A stretch of 64,000 bases of DNA from Thraustochytrium sp. TN22 (GCA_013306675.1 JABLUY010000046.1:62001-126000); one strand, 5' to 3'; shown: positions 30,284 to 39,940, counted from the stretch's first letter. Numbers and translations: made by a program. The notes: generated from the letters alone by a model not told the origin.

Positions 30284-30856
30284 GGCGCCCGTCCCCTCCG
30301 TCCCGCCGGCCGGACCAGACTCGCTTCTGCAGAAGCGCGCGTCCGCGCGCCTGCTCTGCGCCAGCAGCCCGCCGCGCTCGCTCGCCCACCACTGGCGCAC
30401 GGAGCGCGACTCCCGGAGCGCCCCGCGTTCCCGGCCTCGCCTGGAAAACCCCGCGCTTTGCCTGCGTCCGCGCGAGGGGGGTCGCGGCGGGCCAAAGTCG
30501 CTGCCGCTGCCTGCGCGAAGCCTCGCCTCGCCTCGCGTCGTCGCGCTGCGCTGCAGACAGGGCGAGCGAGCGAGCGAGCGAGCGAGCGAGCCCTCGCGCG
30601 CGGCGGGCGGCGGCGGCGGCGCGCGCGCGGGCCGCCTCTCGGGCCCGGGGCCTGCTGCCAGGGCGCGCGCCTCGCTCGCTCGATCTCCGGCGCCGCGATC
30701 CGCCGCCGGCCGGGGCGAACGAAGTCTGGCTGTGAAGCCGAGTCTGCTGCACGGCAGCAGCCTGGCGGCGAGCGAGCGAGCGAGCGAGCGAGGCCGACGC
30801 GACGGTGACGGGTCCGGGCGCGCGGCGCGGGCTGCCCGCGGCGGCAGCGCCCGAGC
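30284..30856. promoter_or_regulatory. Shared divergent upstream interval with GAGC tetramer runs
   Basis: Very G+C-rich, 0.57 kb between two divergent starts, carrying GAGC/CGAG tetramer tracts at 30561-30591 and 30765-30792. Long frames across it are Arg/Ala-rich artefacts of base composition. A bidirectional promoter is inferred from orientation. Confidence 0.4.
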
Positions 30857-32278
30857 ATGGAGCGCAGCGCCCTGCTCGGCCAGGCCAAGGCCATGCAGGA
30901 GAGCATGCAGCGCCAGCACGAGCACCAGCACGTTGGAGCTGAGCACCACGATGCGACCACGGGCCACGCACCGCGCAATGGGCGCGTGCAGGGCGCGCGC
31001 GCGCAGCAGGACGACGCGCTACTCCGCCAGCAGCAGCAACAGCAGCAACAGGAGCACCAGCAGCACCAGCAGCAGCAATTGCTTCTGCAGCAGCAGCGAC
31101 AGCAACAGCAACAGCAGCAACAGCAGCAACAGCAGCACGAGCAGCAGCAGCAACAGCTCCTCCTCCAGCAGCAGCGGCAGCAGCGGCAGCAGCAGCTGGT
31201 GCAGCAGCAACAGCAGCAAATGCAACAGCAGCAAATGCAACAGCAGCAGATGCTGCAACAGCAACAGCAAGTGCAGCAGCAGCAGCGGCAGCAGCAGCAG
31301 CAGCAGCAGCAGCTGCAGCAGCAGCAGGGACAAGAACAGGAGCAGGACCAATACCAGCGCGATCTGCAAGAGCACCAGCGAGAGCGGTACGTGGGGAGAG
31401 CGGACGCCGAGTATGGGCACGGGGAGGGCCAAGGCGGCGAACAGGGCGAGCGGCTCGCACACCACGGTTACGATCACCACATGGGCGCGGAGGTCGACGA
31501 GGAGAGTGCTCTTCGCGGGCGGCAGGAGCAGCGGCGCCGGCGTCGGCGTGGAGGCCGGCGTGGCGAGGACGACGGCGCGGAGCGCCCGTTTTTTGAGCGG
31601 CTGGAGGAGGCCAACGGGAACCTGGACGGCAGGGATGACTATGTACGGCGGCTCGAAATGCAGCTGGACGAGTTCCGCAGACTCCAGGAGGAGTCCAAGC
31701 GACGGCTGTCTGCGCTCGAGTACATCAGCGATGACCTGGAAAAGCGGCTCGAGAGCGAAGCAAGCTGCAAGCTGGACCTGGAGCGCCAGCTGCAGGAGCG
31801 CGGCGAGGCGCACGAGCGTGAGCGCGCGGAGCTCACGGAGCGCATCAGTTCGCTCGAATCGCAGCTGCGCGACCGCGACTCGCAGGAGAATCTACTGAAC
31901 GAGAAGTTGCGCCGCCTGGAGCGCGAGCTGTACCGCATGCACCAGCGCAAGCACGAGATCGTGCAGCAGGTGCGGCGCCAGGAGGCTGAGGAGCGTGCTG
32001 CGGACCAGGAGGCTTCGCAGCGCATTCGTGCACAGACCGCGGCACGCGGTGGCCAAGACGCCTCGGATCCACCCGCCGTGCCGGCGCAGGGTGCGGCGGC
32101 CGACGCTGGCTCTGCCGCCTCGCGCGCGCAATCTCGCCGCCAGCACAACCATAGCGCGCAGGAGGAGGCCATGGCGGTCGCCTATTTTTCGCAGCCCAGC
32201 TCCGCGCTCGCCGAGGAGCAGAGCCGCTTCCGCATGGCCGAGTCGCTCGGGCACTTTTTCGCCGTCAACGACGCGTGA
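30857..32278 (+). CDS. Poly-glutamine coiled-coil protein, function unknown
   Basis: A 473-residue single-exon protein. After about 50 residues comes a Gln-dominated tract (roughly residues 56-170), encoded by mixed CAG/CAA with scattered Leu, His and Met. A charged, Arg/Gly-rich linker follows, then a heptad-rich coiled coil (about 260-385) with segments such as MQLDEFRRLQEESKRRL and ELTERISSLESQLRDRD. The tail is Ala-rich and ends GHFFAVNDA. I do not recognise a family. The Q-tract plus coiled coil suggests a self-associating scaffold (inference). The last codons and the stop lie in the first unit of a 34 bp tandem repeat. Confidence 0.75.
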   Translation: MERSALLGQAKAMQESMQRQHEHQHVGAEHHDATTGHAPRNGRVQGARAQQDDALLRQQQQQQQQEHQQHQQQQLLLQQQRQQQQQQQQQQQQHEQQQQQLLLQQQRQQRQQQLVQQQQQQMQQQQMQQQQMLQQQQQVQQQQRQQQQQQQQLQQQQGQEQEQDQYQRDLQEHQRERYVGRADAEYGHGEGQGGEQGERLAHHGYDHHMGAEVDEESALRGRQEQRRRRRRGGRRGEDDGAERPFFERLEEANGNLDGRDDYVRRLEMQLDEFRRLQEESKRRLSALEYISDDLEKRLESEASCKLDLERQLQERGEAHERERAELTERISSLESQLRDRDSQENLLNEKLRRLERELYRMHQRKHEIVQQVRRQEAEERAADQEASQRIRAQTAARGGQDASDPPAVPAQGAAADAGSAASRAQSRRQHNHSAQEEAMAVAYFSQPSSALAEEQSRFRMAESLGHFFAVNDA

Positions 32279-32464
32279 CCATGGTTTGATTCGCGCCGTC
32301 AACGACGCGTGACCACGGATCGATTCGCGCCGTCAACGACGCGTGACCATGGTTTGATTCGCGCCGTCAACGACGCGTGACCACGGATCGATTCGCGCCG
32401 TCAACGACGCGTGACCATGGATCGATTCGCGCCGTCAACGACGCGTGGCCATGGATCGATTCGA
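32261..32464. repeat. 34 bp minisatellite, six units, spanning a stop codon
   Basis: Six units start at 32261, 32295, 32329, 32363, 32397 and 32431, each with GCCGTCAACGACGCGTG. The first unit encodes the last five residues (AVNDA) and the TGA of the upstream gene, and the other five lie beyond the stop. Units partly alternate between a CATGGTTTGATTCG and a CACGGATCGATTCG form, suggesting amplification as a 68 bp dimer. Each unit contains an ACGCGT site, lost in the sixth, and most contain ATCGAT. Confidence 0.95.
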
Positions 32465-32646
32465 GCATGACTCTCGCGCAGCGCGGTGCGCACCTGTACG
32501 TACGTAGCAAAGAAGCAAGATAAGACCAAGCACTGCGGTCACCCAAGGTCATGGCATGCATGCATACATTCATCATGGGGTTCTTTTCTCTCTCGCGCTC
32601 TTTCTTCTGGTTTGTGTTGTCTTCTTTCATCATGTTTTCACGCAAG

Positions 32647-35600
32647 TTAGCGCTTGCGGCGCCGGCGGGTGGGCGCGACAATCTTGCGGCCCGTGTTGAA
32701 GGCACCTCCGGCGCCGCCAGCCGGCGCGCCGCCGAACGGGTTGTTGTTGGCGCCGGCAGGGGGAGCCCCAAAGCCGCCAGCCGGCGCGGCGCCAAAGGAA
32801 GGCGCAGCAGGGGCTGCGCCGCCAAAGCCACCGGGTGCGGCGCCAAACGAGGGCGCCGGTGCATTGCCGCCAAAGCCGCCACTCGCACCGCCGCCACCAA
32901 AGGGGTTCGCCGCCGCGGGAGCCGCCGACTGGCCAAAGCCCCCGCTCGAGCCGCCAAAAGAGCCTGGCGCGCTGGCGCCAAAGCCCGAAGACCCGGCGCC
33001 CCCTGCGGAACCGGGACCAAAAGAGAAGGCACCACCTGCCGAAGACGAGGAGCTGCCAAAGTTCATGCCGCCACCGCCGCCGGAGCTCGCGCCACCAAAG
33101 TTCATGCCACCACCGCTGCCGGTGTTGCTCCCCGAGCTGGCACCGCCAAAGTTCATGCCACCCGCAGAGGTAGACGCACCAAACGGGTTACCAGCCGCGG
33201 GCGCCGCGGCGCCCGTGCCGCTGCTCCCGCCGAACATCGAAGGCCCCGGCGAGGGCGAGCTTGAAGAGGACGGCGAGGTCCCGCTAGGCGCGGCCCCGAA
33301 ATTGGGCGCCCCCCCGGCCGCCGCCGACGAGCCGCCACCAAAGCTGAAGCCGCCGCTGCCGCCGCTACTGGCCGCGCCCGTGCCGCTACCGCCGCCGAAC
33401 TGGAAGCCACCGCCGCCAGAGCCACCGCTGCCGCTCGCCGCCGGTGCCGGTGCCGGCGCGCCAGAGCTAGCGCCAAAGGAGAAGCCGGACGACGCCGGCT
33501 TGGCCGCCTCGCTCGAGCTGCTGCCTGCGCCACCTCCACTACCACCGCCAAACGAGAAGCCAGAGCTGCTGGGCGCGGACCCCGAGCCGCCCGCTGGCGC
33601 CGAGCCTGACGAGGCGCCAAAAGCGAACCCACCGGATGCGGGCGCCGCCGTCGAGGATGTGGAGGACGTGGCTGAGGACTTGGCGCCAAAGGCAAAACCG
33701 CCGCTCTCGCTCGGCTTGGACGCCCCTGAAGAGAAGCTCGAGCTGCCAAATGGGTTGGCCGGTGCCGCCGGCACGTCCCCACCAGACGCAGGCTTCTTGT
33801 CGGCACTACCGCCAAACGAGAAGCCGGACGAGGAGGGCGCGCTGGCGGGCGCAGAAGACGTCGCGCCAAACGCGAAGCCACTGCTGGGCGCCGGAGCGGC
33901 GTCAGCAGCAGGCTTGTCGCCACCAGCGCTCGTGCTGGTGCTGCTACCGCCAAATGAGAAGCCCGTCGAGGTCGAGGCCGGCTTAGACTCGGCCGGCTCC
34001 GGCTTTTGCCCGAACGAAAAGCCGGCCGAGGCTGCCGGCGCAGGGGCCGCCGAGCTCTTGCTGCTGTCGCCGAAGGAGAACGACGTGGAGCTCTGCCCAA
34101 ATGGGTTTCCGGGCTTTTCTTCCGATGCTTCATCCTTTTTGGCCGAGGAAGCGCCGAAGGAAAAGCCGGCGCTCGCAGGCTTCTGCGACGCCTCCTGGTC
34201 CTCCTTCTGCTCCTTCTCGGCAGGCTTGGATGAGGAAGAGGCCGCCGAGGAGCCGAAGACGAACGGTTTGCTGCCGCTCGACTCCGACGACGAAACTGAA
34301 GAAGAACCAAAGCTGAACGGGGCCGAGGAGGACGAGGTTGAGATCGCCGACGGGAGGGCTGACGCCTTGGTCTCCTCTGGCGCCTTGGACTGCCCGAAGG
34401 AGAACCCAGAGCCACTTCCGGCCGGCTTGTCGGCGGCAGAGCCGCCGAACGCAAAGGGCGACTTGGAAAACGCATCGGAGCTGCCCGCGTCACCGTCGTC
34501 GTCGTCGTCGCGGCCCGCAGGCCGCCGCTTCTTCTTGGTGCCGGTCTCGCGCTCCTCGTCCTCGTCCTGATCACGGCCCTTGGTCACCGAGCCGAAAGAA
34601 AACGCGGGCCGCGAGTTGCTCTCTGCCGCGGCAGGCGAGGCGGCCGACGAGGCGCCGAACTGGAATGGGACCGGGGACGCGGCGCCCGCCTTCTTGCCAC
34701 CGTCGTCCTCGTCGTCCTGGGCCTTGCCAAAGTTGAAGGGCGTCTGCTGCGCAGGCTTGGCGAAAGAAAAGGGCGTCGAGGCGCTGGCGTCGCCGGTCGA
34801 AGACGAGGAGGACGAGGAAGAAGCGGGTGTCGGAAACGAAAAGGTCACCTTCTTGCCCTTCTTCTCGTCCGGGGTGGCCGCGGCACTGCTGGCGAGGTTG
34901 CTGGTTGTTGCCACCGCGCCGCCACTGCCGCTGCTGCTGCTATCGCCGCCAGCCTTGAAGGAGAAGGGCGTCGAAGAGGCCGCCGCAGAGCTAGAAGATC
35001 CGGTCTTGAAGGTGAAGGGCGAAGCGGCGGCCGCAGCAGCCGGCTTGGAGGCGGACGCTGCTTCCGGTTTCTCCTCGTCGTCGCCAAAGGTGTCGGCCGG
35101 CCGTGGTGCCTCGCACGAAGGGCACATGGTCTTGTGCTGCTTTTTGTCGTTCTTGCAGGAGCAGACCGGGCACTTCCATTGCCAGGGCTTGAGCAGGAAC
35201 TTGGCGAAGACGCTCGAGGTCACGGGCGCCGGCGCCGGCGCCGCGGCCTCTGGCTTGGCCGGGGGCTGACTATCACCGCTGCTGGTCGAGGCGTCGTCGT
35301 TTTCAACGCAAAGGTCCACCACAGGTTTGCTGGCGACAGGCGCCGGCGGAGAAGTGGCCTTGGGCGCCGCGGCCTGTGGCTTGGAAGCCGGCGCGTTGGC
35401 CGAGGCTGGCACCAGCGGCGGCAGCCCAGGGCGCTTCTCGAAGGTAAAGGACGCCAAGAGCGCGTCTGACGGCCTGCCAGCCGCGGCGAGAATGCCCGCG
35501 GCCGCCTGCACGCCGGCTGGCGGCGTGAAGACGAAGCGTTGATTAACCTTGCCGCTGTCGGCGGCGCTGGAGGCCTTGGCGGCAGTGGACAGGCCGGTGA

Positions 35601-37293
35601 ACTCCCCTCCAAAGAGGTTCGACCGGCCGGTCGCCGCCGGGGCGCTGGGCGCCGGGACCAAGGCGGCGGCGCCCGCGGACGACGGCTGCTGCCTGGGCGC
35701 CTGCGCCGGCCAGGGGGTGTCGACGCGCTGGGCGAGGTCGCCGGCCTGGCGCGCCTTGGTCTGGGGCGCGGGCGTCTGGAAGCGCACACGCGAAGGGTCA
35801 AGCGGGCGCGCAGGCTCCTGAGCGCCGCGCGAGACCTTGGGCGGCAGCTCCATGCTGCGCGAGGGCAGCGAGGCGTCGAAGGCAGGGGTGGCCTGGCTGA
35901 GGCGAAAGACCTGCGCGTCGCGCGAAGCCGTCGCGATGGATGGCGTCGCCCAGGTGGGCGGCCGACGCGAGCGCATATCCTCGAGCGGCGTGGACATCTT
36001 TCCCAGGGTCTGCATGATGCGCTGTGCCACGGCGGCCTGCTGGCGCTGGCGCTTCGACGCGGACTCCTCGTCGTCCGCGGCACGCTGACGCTTGGTGGCG
36101 CTCAGGAGCTGCGACGGCTGGCGCGCCGCCGGCCGCGCCGCGGAACGCGCGGACCACGCCACAGACAGCGAGGAGCTCCCGTGCCGCCCCCGCAGCGGCG
36201 TAGCGCTCGCGGGCGCCATGGGCGTCAGATGCGCAGACCGGTCCATGACGCGCGGGCTGGCAAACGACTGTAGGTTGGCGCGCTTCGCAGGCGACCCGTC
36301 GCTCCACAGCGCCGCGTCCGCCAGAGGCCGCTTCCTGCCGCCAGGCGACGGGTCGGGCGTGGAGGCCATTGGCGGCGCGGCCGCGCGCGCAAAGGGCGAG
36401 CTTGTGAAGGGTGAAGCCGATGCGGCGCGCGACCGGTATGCGCCGCTCCCGCCATTCGCCTCGGGCGTTGCTGTGGCACGTCCGAACGCCTGAGCGCTCG
36501 CGCGCTGCGGCGTCCCGCCTTCCAGGCCATCATCGGCCGAGCCCTCCTCCTCCTCCTCCTCCGCTTCGTCGTCGTCGTCGTCGTCATCGTCGGAGTCCTC
36601 TTCCTCTTCCTCCTCGGACTCCTCATCATCGTCTTCCTCGGCGTCTTCCTCGGAGTCTTGCTCGGACTCCTCGTCTTCATCGTCGTGGTCCTCCTCGTCT
36701 TCCTCGCTCTCGGACTCCAGCTGGAGGCGCTTGCGTAGAATGGCCTTGCCAACGTCCGGGTGCTCTTGCACCATTCGCAGTAGCTGCTGCAGCTTCTCCT
36801 GCTGGGTGCGACGAGGTTGAAGGGGCTCGGAGGTGACGGCCGAGGAGGCCTCGTCATCAGCCTCAATGCCGTCCTCCTCTTCGCGGTCCATCTGACGCAG
36901 CTGCTCACAAACCTTGACGAGCTTGCGGCGCAGACCCTCCGTGGTGCCCTCAGCAGCCAGTCCCAGCGTACGCAGACTGTCCTGCAGCTCTGCCCGCGAC
37001 ATGCTGGTGATGAGCCTGCCCTGAAAGCTGCTGGCATCGCCTGCGCCGGTTGAGGTGGCACTGCTCGAGGTGTTTGCGCGGCCCAGCGGCGGCCGCTGCT
37101 CCGGCATGACCGACGGCAGCTCCTCCACTGGGATGGGCTCGCGCAGCGCGCCATTGGCGCCGTTGGCGCCATTGGCGCCATAAGCTCCATTCGCCTTGGC
37201 CTTCTTCGCCTCCGCGCGCGTGGGAAGCGCCTCGCCGGCCTCTGCCTCCTGCGTCTGGCCGTCGCCCAGCACCATGCGCTTGATCCAGTCCAT
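32647..37293 (-). CDS. FG-repeat nuclear basket nucleoporin, NUP153/NUP1-like
   Basis: A 1,548-residue single-exon protein from the ATG at 37293. In order it has a short amphipathic N-terminus (MDWIKRMVLG), a SAP-like helix-turn-helix at about 98-132 (SMSRAELQDSLRTLGLAAEG), a long Glu/Asp run (about 195-255), and a disordered region. A single RanBP2-type zinc finger follows near 700-730 (WKCPVCSCKNDKKQ...C..CEAPRP). Then comes about 800 residues of FG repeats, mostly FSFG, FAFG, PFG and NFG. The C-terminus is GRKIVAPTRRRRKR, the basic end seen in NUP1/NUP153/plant NUP136-type proteins that binds karyopherins. Family knowledge: such proteins line the nuclear basket and mediate import and mRNA export. 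The SAP-like element is not standard for NUP153. Confidence 0.85.
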   Translation of the reverse strand: MDWIKRMVLGDGQTQEAEAGEALPTRAEAKKAKANGAYGANGANGANGALREPIPVEELPSVMPEQRPPLGRANTSSSATSTGAGDASSFQGRLITSMSRAELQDSLRTLGLAAEGTTEGLRRKLVKVCEQLRQMDREEEDGIEADDEASSAVTSEPLQPRRTQQEKLQQLLRMVQEHPDVGKAILRKRLQLESESEEDEEDHDDEDEESEQDSEEDAEEDDDEESEEEEEEDSDDDDDDDDEAEEEEEEGSADDGLEGGTPQRASAQAFGRATATPEANGGSGAYRSRAASASPFTSSPFARAAAPPMASTPDPSPGGRKRPLADAALWSDGSPAKRANLQSFASPRVMDRSAHLTPMAPASATPLRGRHGSSSLSVAWSARSAARPAARQPSQLLSATKRQRAADDEESASKRQRQQAAVAQRIMQTLGKMSTPLEDMRSRRPPTWATPSIATASRDAQVFRLSQATPAFDASLPSRSMELPPKVSRGAQEPARPLDPSRVRFQTPAPQTKARQAGDLAQRVDTPWPAQAPRQQPSSAGAAALVPAPSAPAATGRSNLFGGEFTGLSTAAKASSAADSGKVNQRFVFTPPAGVQAAAGILAAAGRPSDALLASFTFEKRPGLPPLVPASANAPASKPQAAAPKATSPPAPVASKPVVDLCVENDDASTSSGDSQPPAKPEAAAPAPAPVTSSVFAKFLLKPWQWKCPVCSCKNDKKQHKTMCPSCEAPRPADTFGDDEEKPEAASASKPAAAAAASPFTFKTGSSSSAAASSTPFSFKAGGDSSSSGSGGAVATTSNLASSAAATPDEKKGKKVTFSFPTPASSSSSSSSTGDASASTPFSFAKPAQQTPFNFGKAQDDEDDGGKKAGAASPVPFQFGASSAASPAAAESNSRPAFSFGSVTKGRDQDEDEERETGTKKKRRPAGRDDDDDGDAGSSDAFSKSPFAFGGSAADKPAGSGSGFSFGQSKAPEETKASALPSAISTSSSSAPFSFGSSSVSSSESSGSKPFVFGSSAASSSSKPAEKEQKEDQEASQKPASAGFSFGASSAKKDEASEEKPGNPFGQSSTSFSFGDSSKSSAAPAPAASAGFSFGQKPEPAESKPASTSTGFSFGGSSTSTSAGGDKPAADAAPAPSSGFAFGATSSAPASAPSSSGFSFGGSADKKPASGGDVPAAPANPFGSSSFSSGASKPSESGGFAFGAKSSATSSTSSTAAPASGGFAFGASSGSAPAGGSGSAPSSSGFSFGGGSGGGAGSSSSEAAKPASSGFSFGASSGAPAPAPAASGSGGSGGGGFQFGGGSGTGAASSGGSGGFSFGGGSSAAAGGAPNFGAAPSGTSPSSSSSPSPGPSMFGGSSGTGAAAPAAGNPFGASTSAGGMNFGGASSGSNTGSGGGMNFGGASSGGGGGMNFGSSSSSAGGAFSFGPGSAGGAGSSGFGASAPGSFGGSSGGFGQSAAPAAANPFGGGGASGGFGGNAPAPSFGAAPGGFGGAAPAAPSFGAAPAGGFGAPPAGANNNPFGGAPAGGAGGAFNTGRKIVAPTRRRRKR

Positions 37294-38111
37294 GCTGCCG
37301 CCGCGCTGCGCTGCGCTGCGCTGCGCTGCGCCTCGCCTCGCCTCGCGCCGCGCCGCGCCGCGCCGCGCCGCGCCGCGCTCGCCGCGCGGGCCGTGCCCAA
37401 CCGCCGCCTAGGCCGTCTGGGTCGCCTCGGCCTTGGCCGGCCGGCCGCCCGCTGCCGCTGCCTCGCGCCGCGCCCGCGCTGGCCGCCGCCCGCGCCGGCC
37501 GCTGCCCGCGCCGGCCGCCGCCGCCGCCGCCCCGCCGCGCCGCGCCGCCCGCGCGCCGCCGATCGCGCTCTGCCGCGCCTGCCACTCGTGCCACGCGCGA
37601 TCCGAGCCCTCAGCCCTGGCCGCCTTGCGGCTTCACGTCAACCAAGTCAAACCAACTTTAACCAAGTCAACCAAAGGCCAAAGCGTCCAAAGCAAAGCGG
37701 GCAAGCTGGCGAAGCTGCAGTGGTCACAGCAGGCGCCTAACTGCCGCCGCTGCTGGGTGGCGGCGAGGCGGCGAGGCCGTCCACGCCGCAGTGCCACTTG
37801 TGATTGCTCGTCAAGAAGAACTCCAACTCGCAGCTTCGGTCGGGCTTCCAGGCCTTCGCGCGCGCGGGGGGGTTGGCTGCGCGCCGGCCGCTCGACCGCG
37901 GGCTGCGCGGCTGCCGGGCTGATGCCATAACGTTTTGCTCTGTATCTCCTCTCTCCTTCTCTGTTCAAGTTGCGTTGCCTTGCTTGCCTTGCCTTGCCTT
38001 GCCTTGTCTTGACTTGCCTCGCCGAGCAGAGAGCAGAGCCAGAGACGGAGCGCGGCGGCGCGCACGGCTGCGTTGCGTGCGCGGCGGCGCGGCGGCGGTG
38101 GCGGCGGCGCG
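37294..38111. promoter_or_regulatory. Shared divergent upstream interval with pentamer tracts
   Basis: Starts with a long pentamer array (CTGCG, then CCTCG, then CGCCG; 37301-37378) beside the nucleoporin start. It also has a AACCAAGTCA-type direct repeat near 37638-37672 and a CCTTG pentamer array (about 37976-38020) before the dynein LIC start. No gene is supported. A bidirectional promoter role is inferred. Confidence 0.45.
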
Positions 38112-39743
38112 ATGACGGGCGCGGCGGCGGGCGGCGGCAACGCGTGGGAGGCGCTGCTGCGGCGCGTGGGCAAGGGCGGCGCGGGGGCGGAGACGGGCCG
38201 CGTCGTGGTGGTGGGCTGCGCGGGCGCCGGCAAGCGGACGTTGGTGAACAACTTGCTGCAGGCAGAGCGCGAGGCGCGCCGCCGACGCGCCGACGCGGGC
38301 GCAGCGGCTGCGCAGCGCACGGACACCGCCGACGTCGAGGATGACGTGCTCGGTGCGCGCGCCGTGTCCATGGCCGCGGTGGGATACACCTACCTGGACC
38401 CGCCGGTGGACCCCGAGCCGCCCGTCAAGGTGGACGTCTGGCTGCTCGAGCAGGATCAAGACGCGGTACGTGGTCTGGACACGGCACTACCCGCGGCGGC
38501 CTCGCTCGACCACACCGCTGCCGTCCTGCTCGTTGACCTGAGCCGGCCGTGGGATGCCATGCGCGTGCTGCAGGCTGGCTACGAGGCGATTCGCGCCCAC
38601 CTGGACAGCCTTCTGGCGCGGCAAGACCAAGGAAAGAATGCCGCGACCGAGAGTGGCGAGGGCGGCTTGGAGGCGGCGCAGCAGCAGCAGGAGCAGCAGC
38701 AGCGTCTCCTGCAGCGCGCCCGCGCCCGGACCGCCCGGTACCTGGAGGCGGTGCGCGCTGCGGCTGGCGACCAGTCCAAGTTCAGCGCGCAGTTCAACGT
38801 GACTGAGCCTTCGGGCGCCGTGGCGCAGGTGGATGCGTCCGCTGATGCGCCGGCGCCGGAGGATGCGCTGCCCCCCAAGAGCCTGGGCATTCCGCTCCTG
38901 GTGGTCGCCACCAAGGCGGACGTGATTCGCGGTGCCGCGGACGACGTGGAGACAGAGCTGCGCCTCGAGTTCATCCAGCGGCACCTGCGCCAGTTCTGCT
39001 TGGAGGCCGGCGCCAGCCTCACATACGTATCATCGCGCTCCGACGCCAGCCTGCTTTCCCTCTTGCAGTACCTCGTGCACGTGCTGTACCCACAGGCGCC
39101 GTTGCTGGTGGGCGGCAGCGGCGAGGCCAGCGGCGCTGCGGACCGCGTCGTCGGCCCGCTGGAGCTCATCGCGCAGCGGCATCTGGTGCACGTACCGGCG
39201 GGCGCCGACCACAGCGAGCTGGTTAATGCGCTGGCGGCCACTCGGCAGTCCGGCCTGGTCGACTGGACCGCCACAGACGCCTACGAGGAGGTGATTCGCG
39301 CCCCAACCGCGGCCGAGGGCGGCGCTACCCGGGACGCAGTCGCGGGGCCCGAAGACGCCGAGGACTCTGCGTTGCCGCACGCAAGCTTCTTGGCCAAGCT
39401 GTCCGCCAAGCAGAAGCTCCTCCCGGAGGCCTTTCGCGCCAGCACCACGGACGCGGCGGCCTCGGCGCTGGAGGCCTTCAATGAGACCGCCGCCTCCATT
39501 AAGCCCGGGCTCGTGTCCACACCGCTCAGGAAGGGCACGGCCTTGGCTGGCGGCAATGCTGCGGGCGGCGCCGTGGGCCTGGCCGACCTCGCCGCCGGGG
39601 CGGCAGCTGGCGGCACCGGGGGCGCTCTCGAACCCGGGTCGGCGCGCCGTGTCACGGCCCAGGACGCCAAGGAGAACCCCGCCCTCATTGCAAACTTCTT
39701 TCAGAACCTCCTCAACCGAGACAAGGACAAGCCCGACGCTTGA
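38112..39743 (+). CDS. DYNC1LI: Cytoplasmic dynein light intermediate chain (LIC)
   Basis: A 543-residue single-exon protein. I chose the ATG at 38112 (MTGAAAGGG). The G-domain-like region carries RVVVVGCAGAGKRTLVNNL, the dynein-LIC equivalent of a P-loop, with Arg where Ser/Thr is usual. It continues with VGYTYLD, VDVWLLEQD, HTAAVLLVDLSRPWDAM, GIPLLVVATKADVI and SLLQYLVHVLYPQ. A Gln-rich loop (about 197-208) interrupts it. The C-terminus is unstructured apart from ENPALIANFFQNLLNRD (about 522-538), which matches the LIC effector helix that binds Hook, BicD and other activating adaptors. Family knowledge: LIC stabilises the dynein heavy chain and links it to cargo adaptors. It is head-to-head with the nucleoporin gene. 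Confidence 0.88.
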   Translation: MTGAAAGGGNAWEALLRRVGKGGAGAETGRVVVVGCAGAGKRTLVNNLLQAEREARRRRADAGAAAAQRTDTADVEDDVLGARAVSMAAVGYTYLDPPVDPEPPVKVDVWLLEQDQDAVRGLDTALPAAASLDHTAAVLLVDLSRPWDAMRVLQAGYEAIRAHLDSLLARQDQGKNAATESGEGGLEAAQQQQEQQQRLLQRARARTARYLEAVRAAAGDQSKFSAQFNVTEPSGAVAQVDASADAPAPEDALPPKSLGIPLLVVATKADVIRGAADDVETELRLEFIQRHLRQFCLEAGASLTYVSSRSDASLLSLLQYLVHVLYPQAPLLVGGSGEASGAADRVVGPLELIAQRHLVHVPAGADHSELVNALAATRQSGLVDWTATDAYEEVIRAPTAAEGGATRDAVAGPEDAEDSALPHASFLAKLSAKQKLLPEAFRASTTDAAASALEAFNETAASIKPGLVSTPLRKGTALAGGNAAGGAVGLADLAAGAAAGGTGGALEPGSARRVTAQDAKENPALIANFFQNLLNRDKDKPDA

Positions 39744-39769
39744 TGTCTGTTCGCTCACTCGCTGCTCGG

Positions 39770-39940
39770 CACGCCGAGGAGGACCTGACCCTCATTGCCA
39801 ACTTCATTCCAGAGACTCTCCGCGAAGCCCGAGGCGCCGCGCACTGCAGCACAGTTGACTATGGCCCAGAATGCCAAGGAGAATCCGGCTTTTTCCCCCG
39901 CCAAGCCACTGGCAACCTCTTTCAAAAGGCCGCCGCTTGA
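39770..39940 (+). pseudogene. Two decayed partial copies of the LIC C-terminal helix segment
   Basis: Just 3' of the LIC stop, 39770-39838 contains CCCTCATTGC-AACTTC and encodes LTLIANFIPETLREA, like the LIC helix ALIANFFQNLLNRD. Then 39861-39940 repeats GGCCCAG-A-GCCAAGGAGAA (the codons for AQDAKENPA) and ends with a CTCTTTCA...GCTTGA that mirrors the true 3' end of the gene. The ATG at 39743 overlaps the LIC stop as TGATG and opens a 65-codon frame that spans both copies. The reading frame shifts within the second copy, so it no longer encodes the whole motif. Confidence 0.65.

Noticed and set aside
29660-30967. N-terminal extension of YqgF to about 435 residues
   Set aside because: The added part is Arg/Ser/Ala composition noise spanning the divergent promoter region. 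The plant-type N-terminal helix starts at the ATG at 30283.
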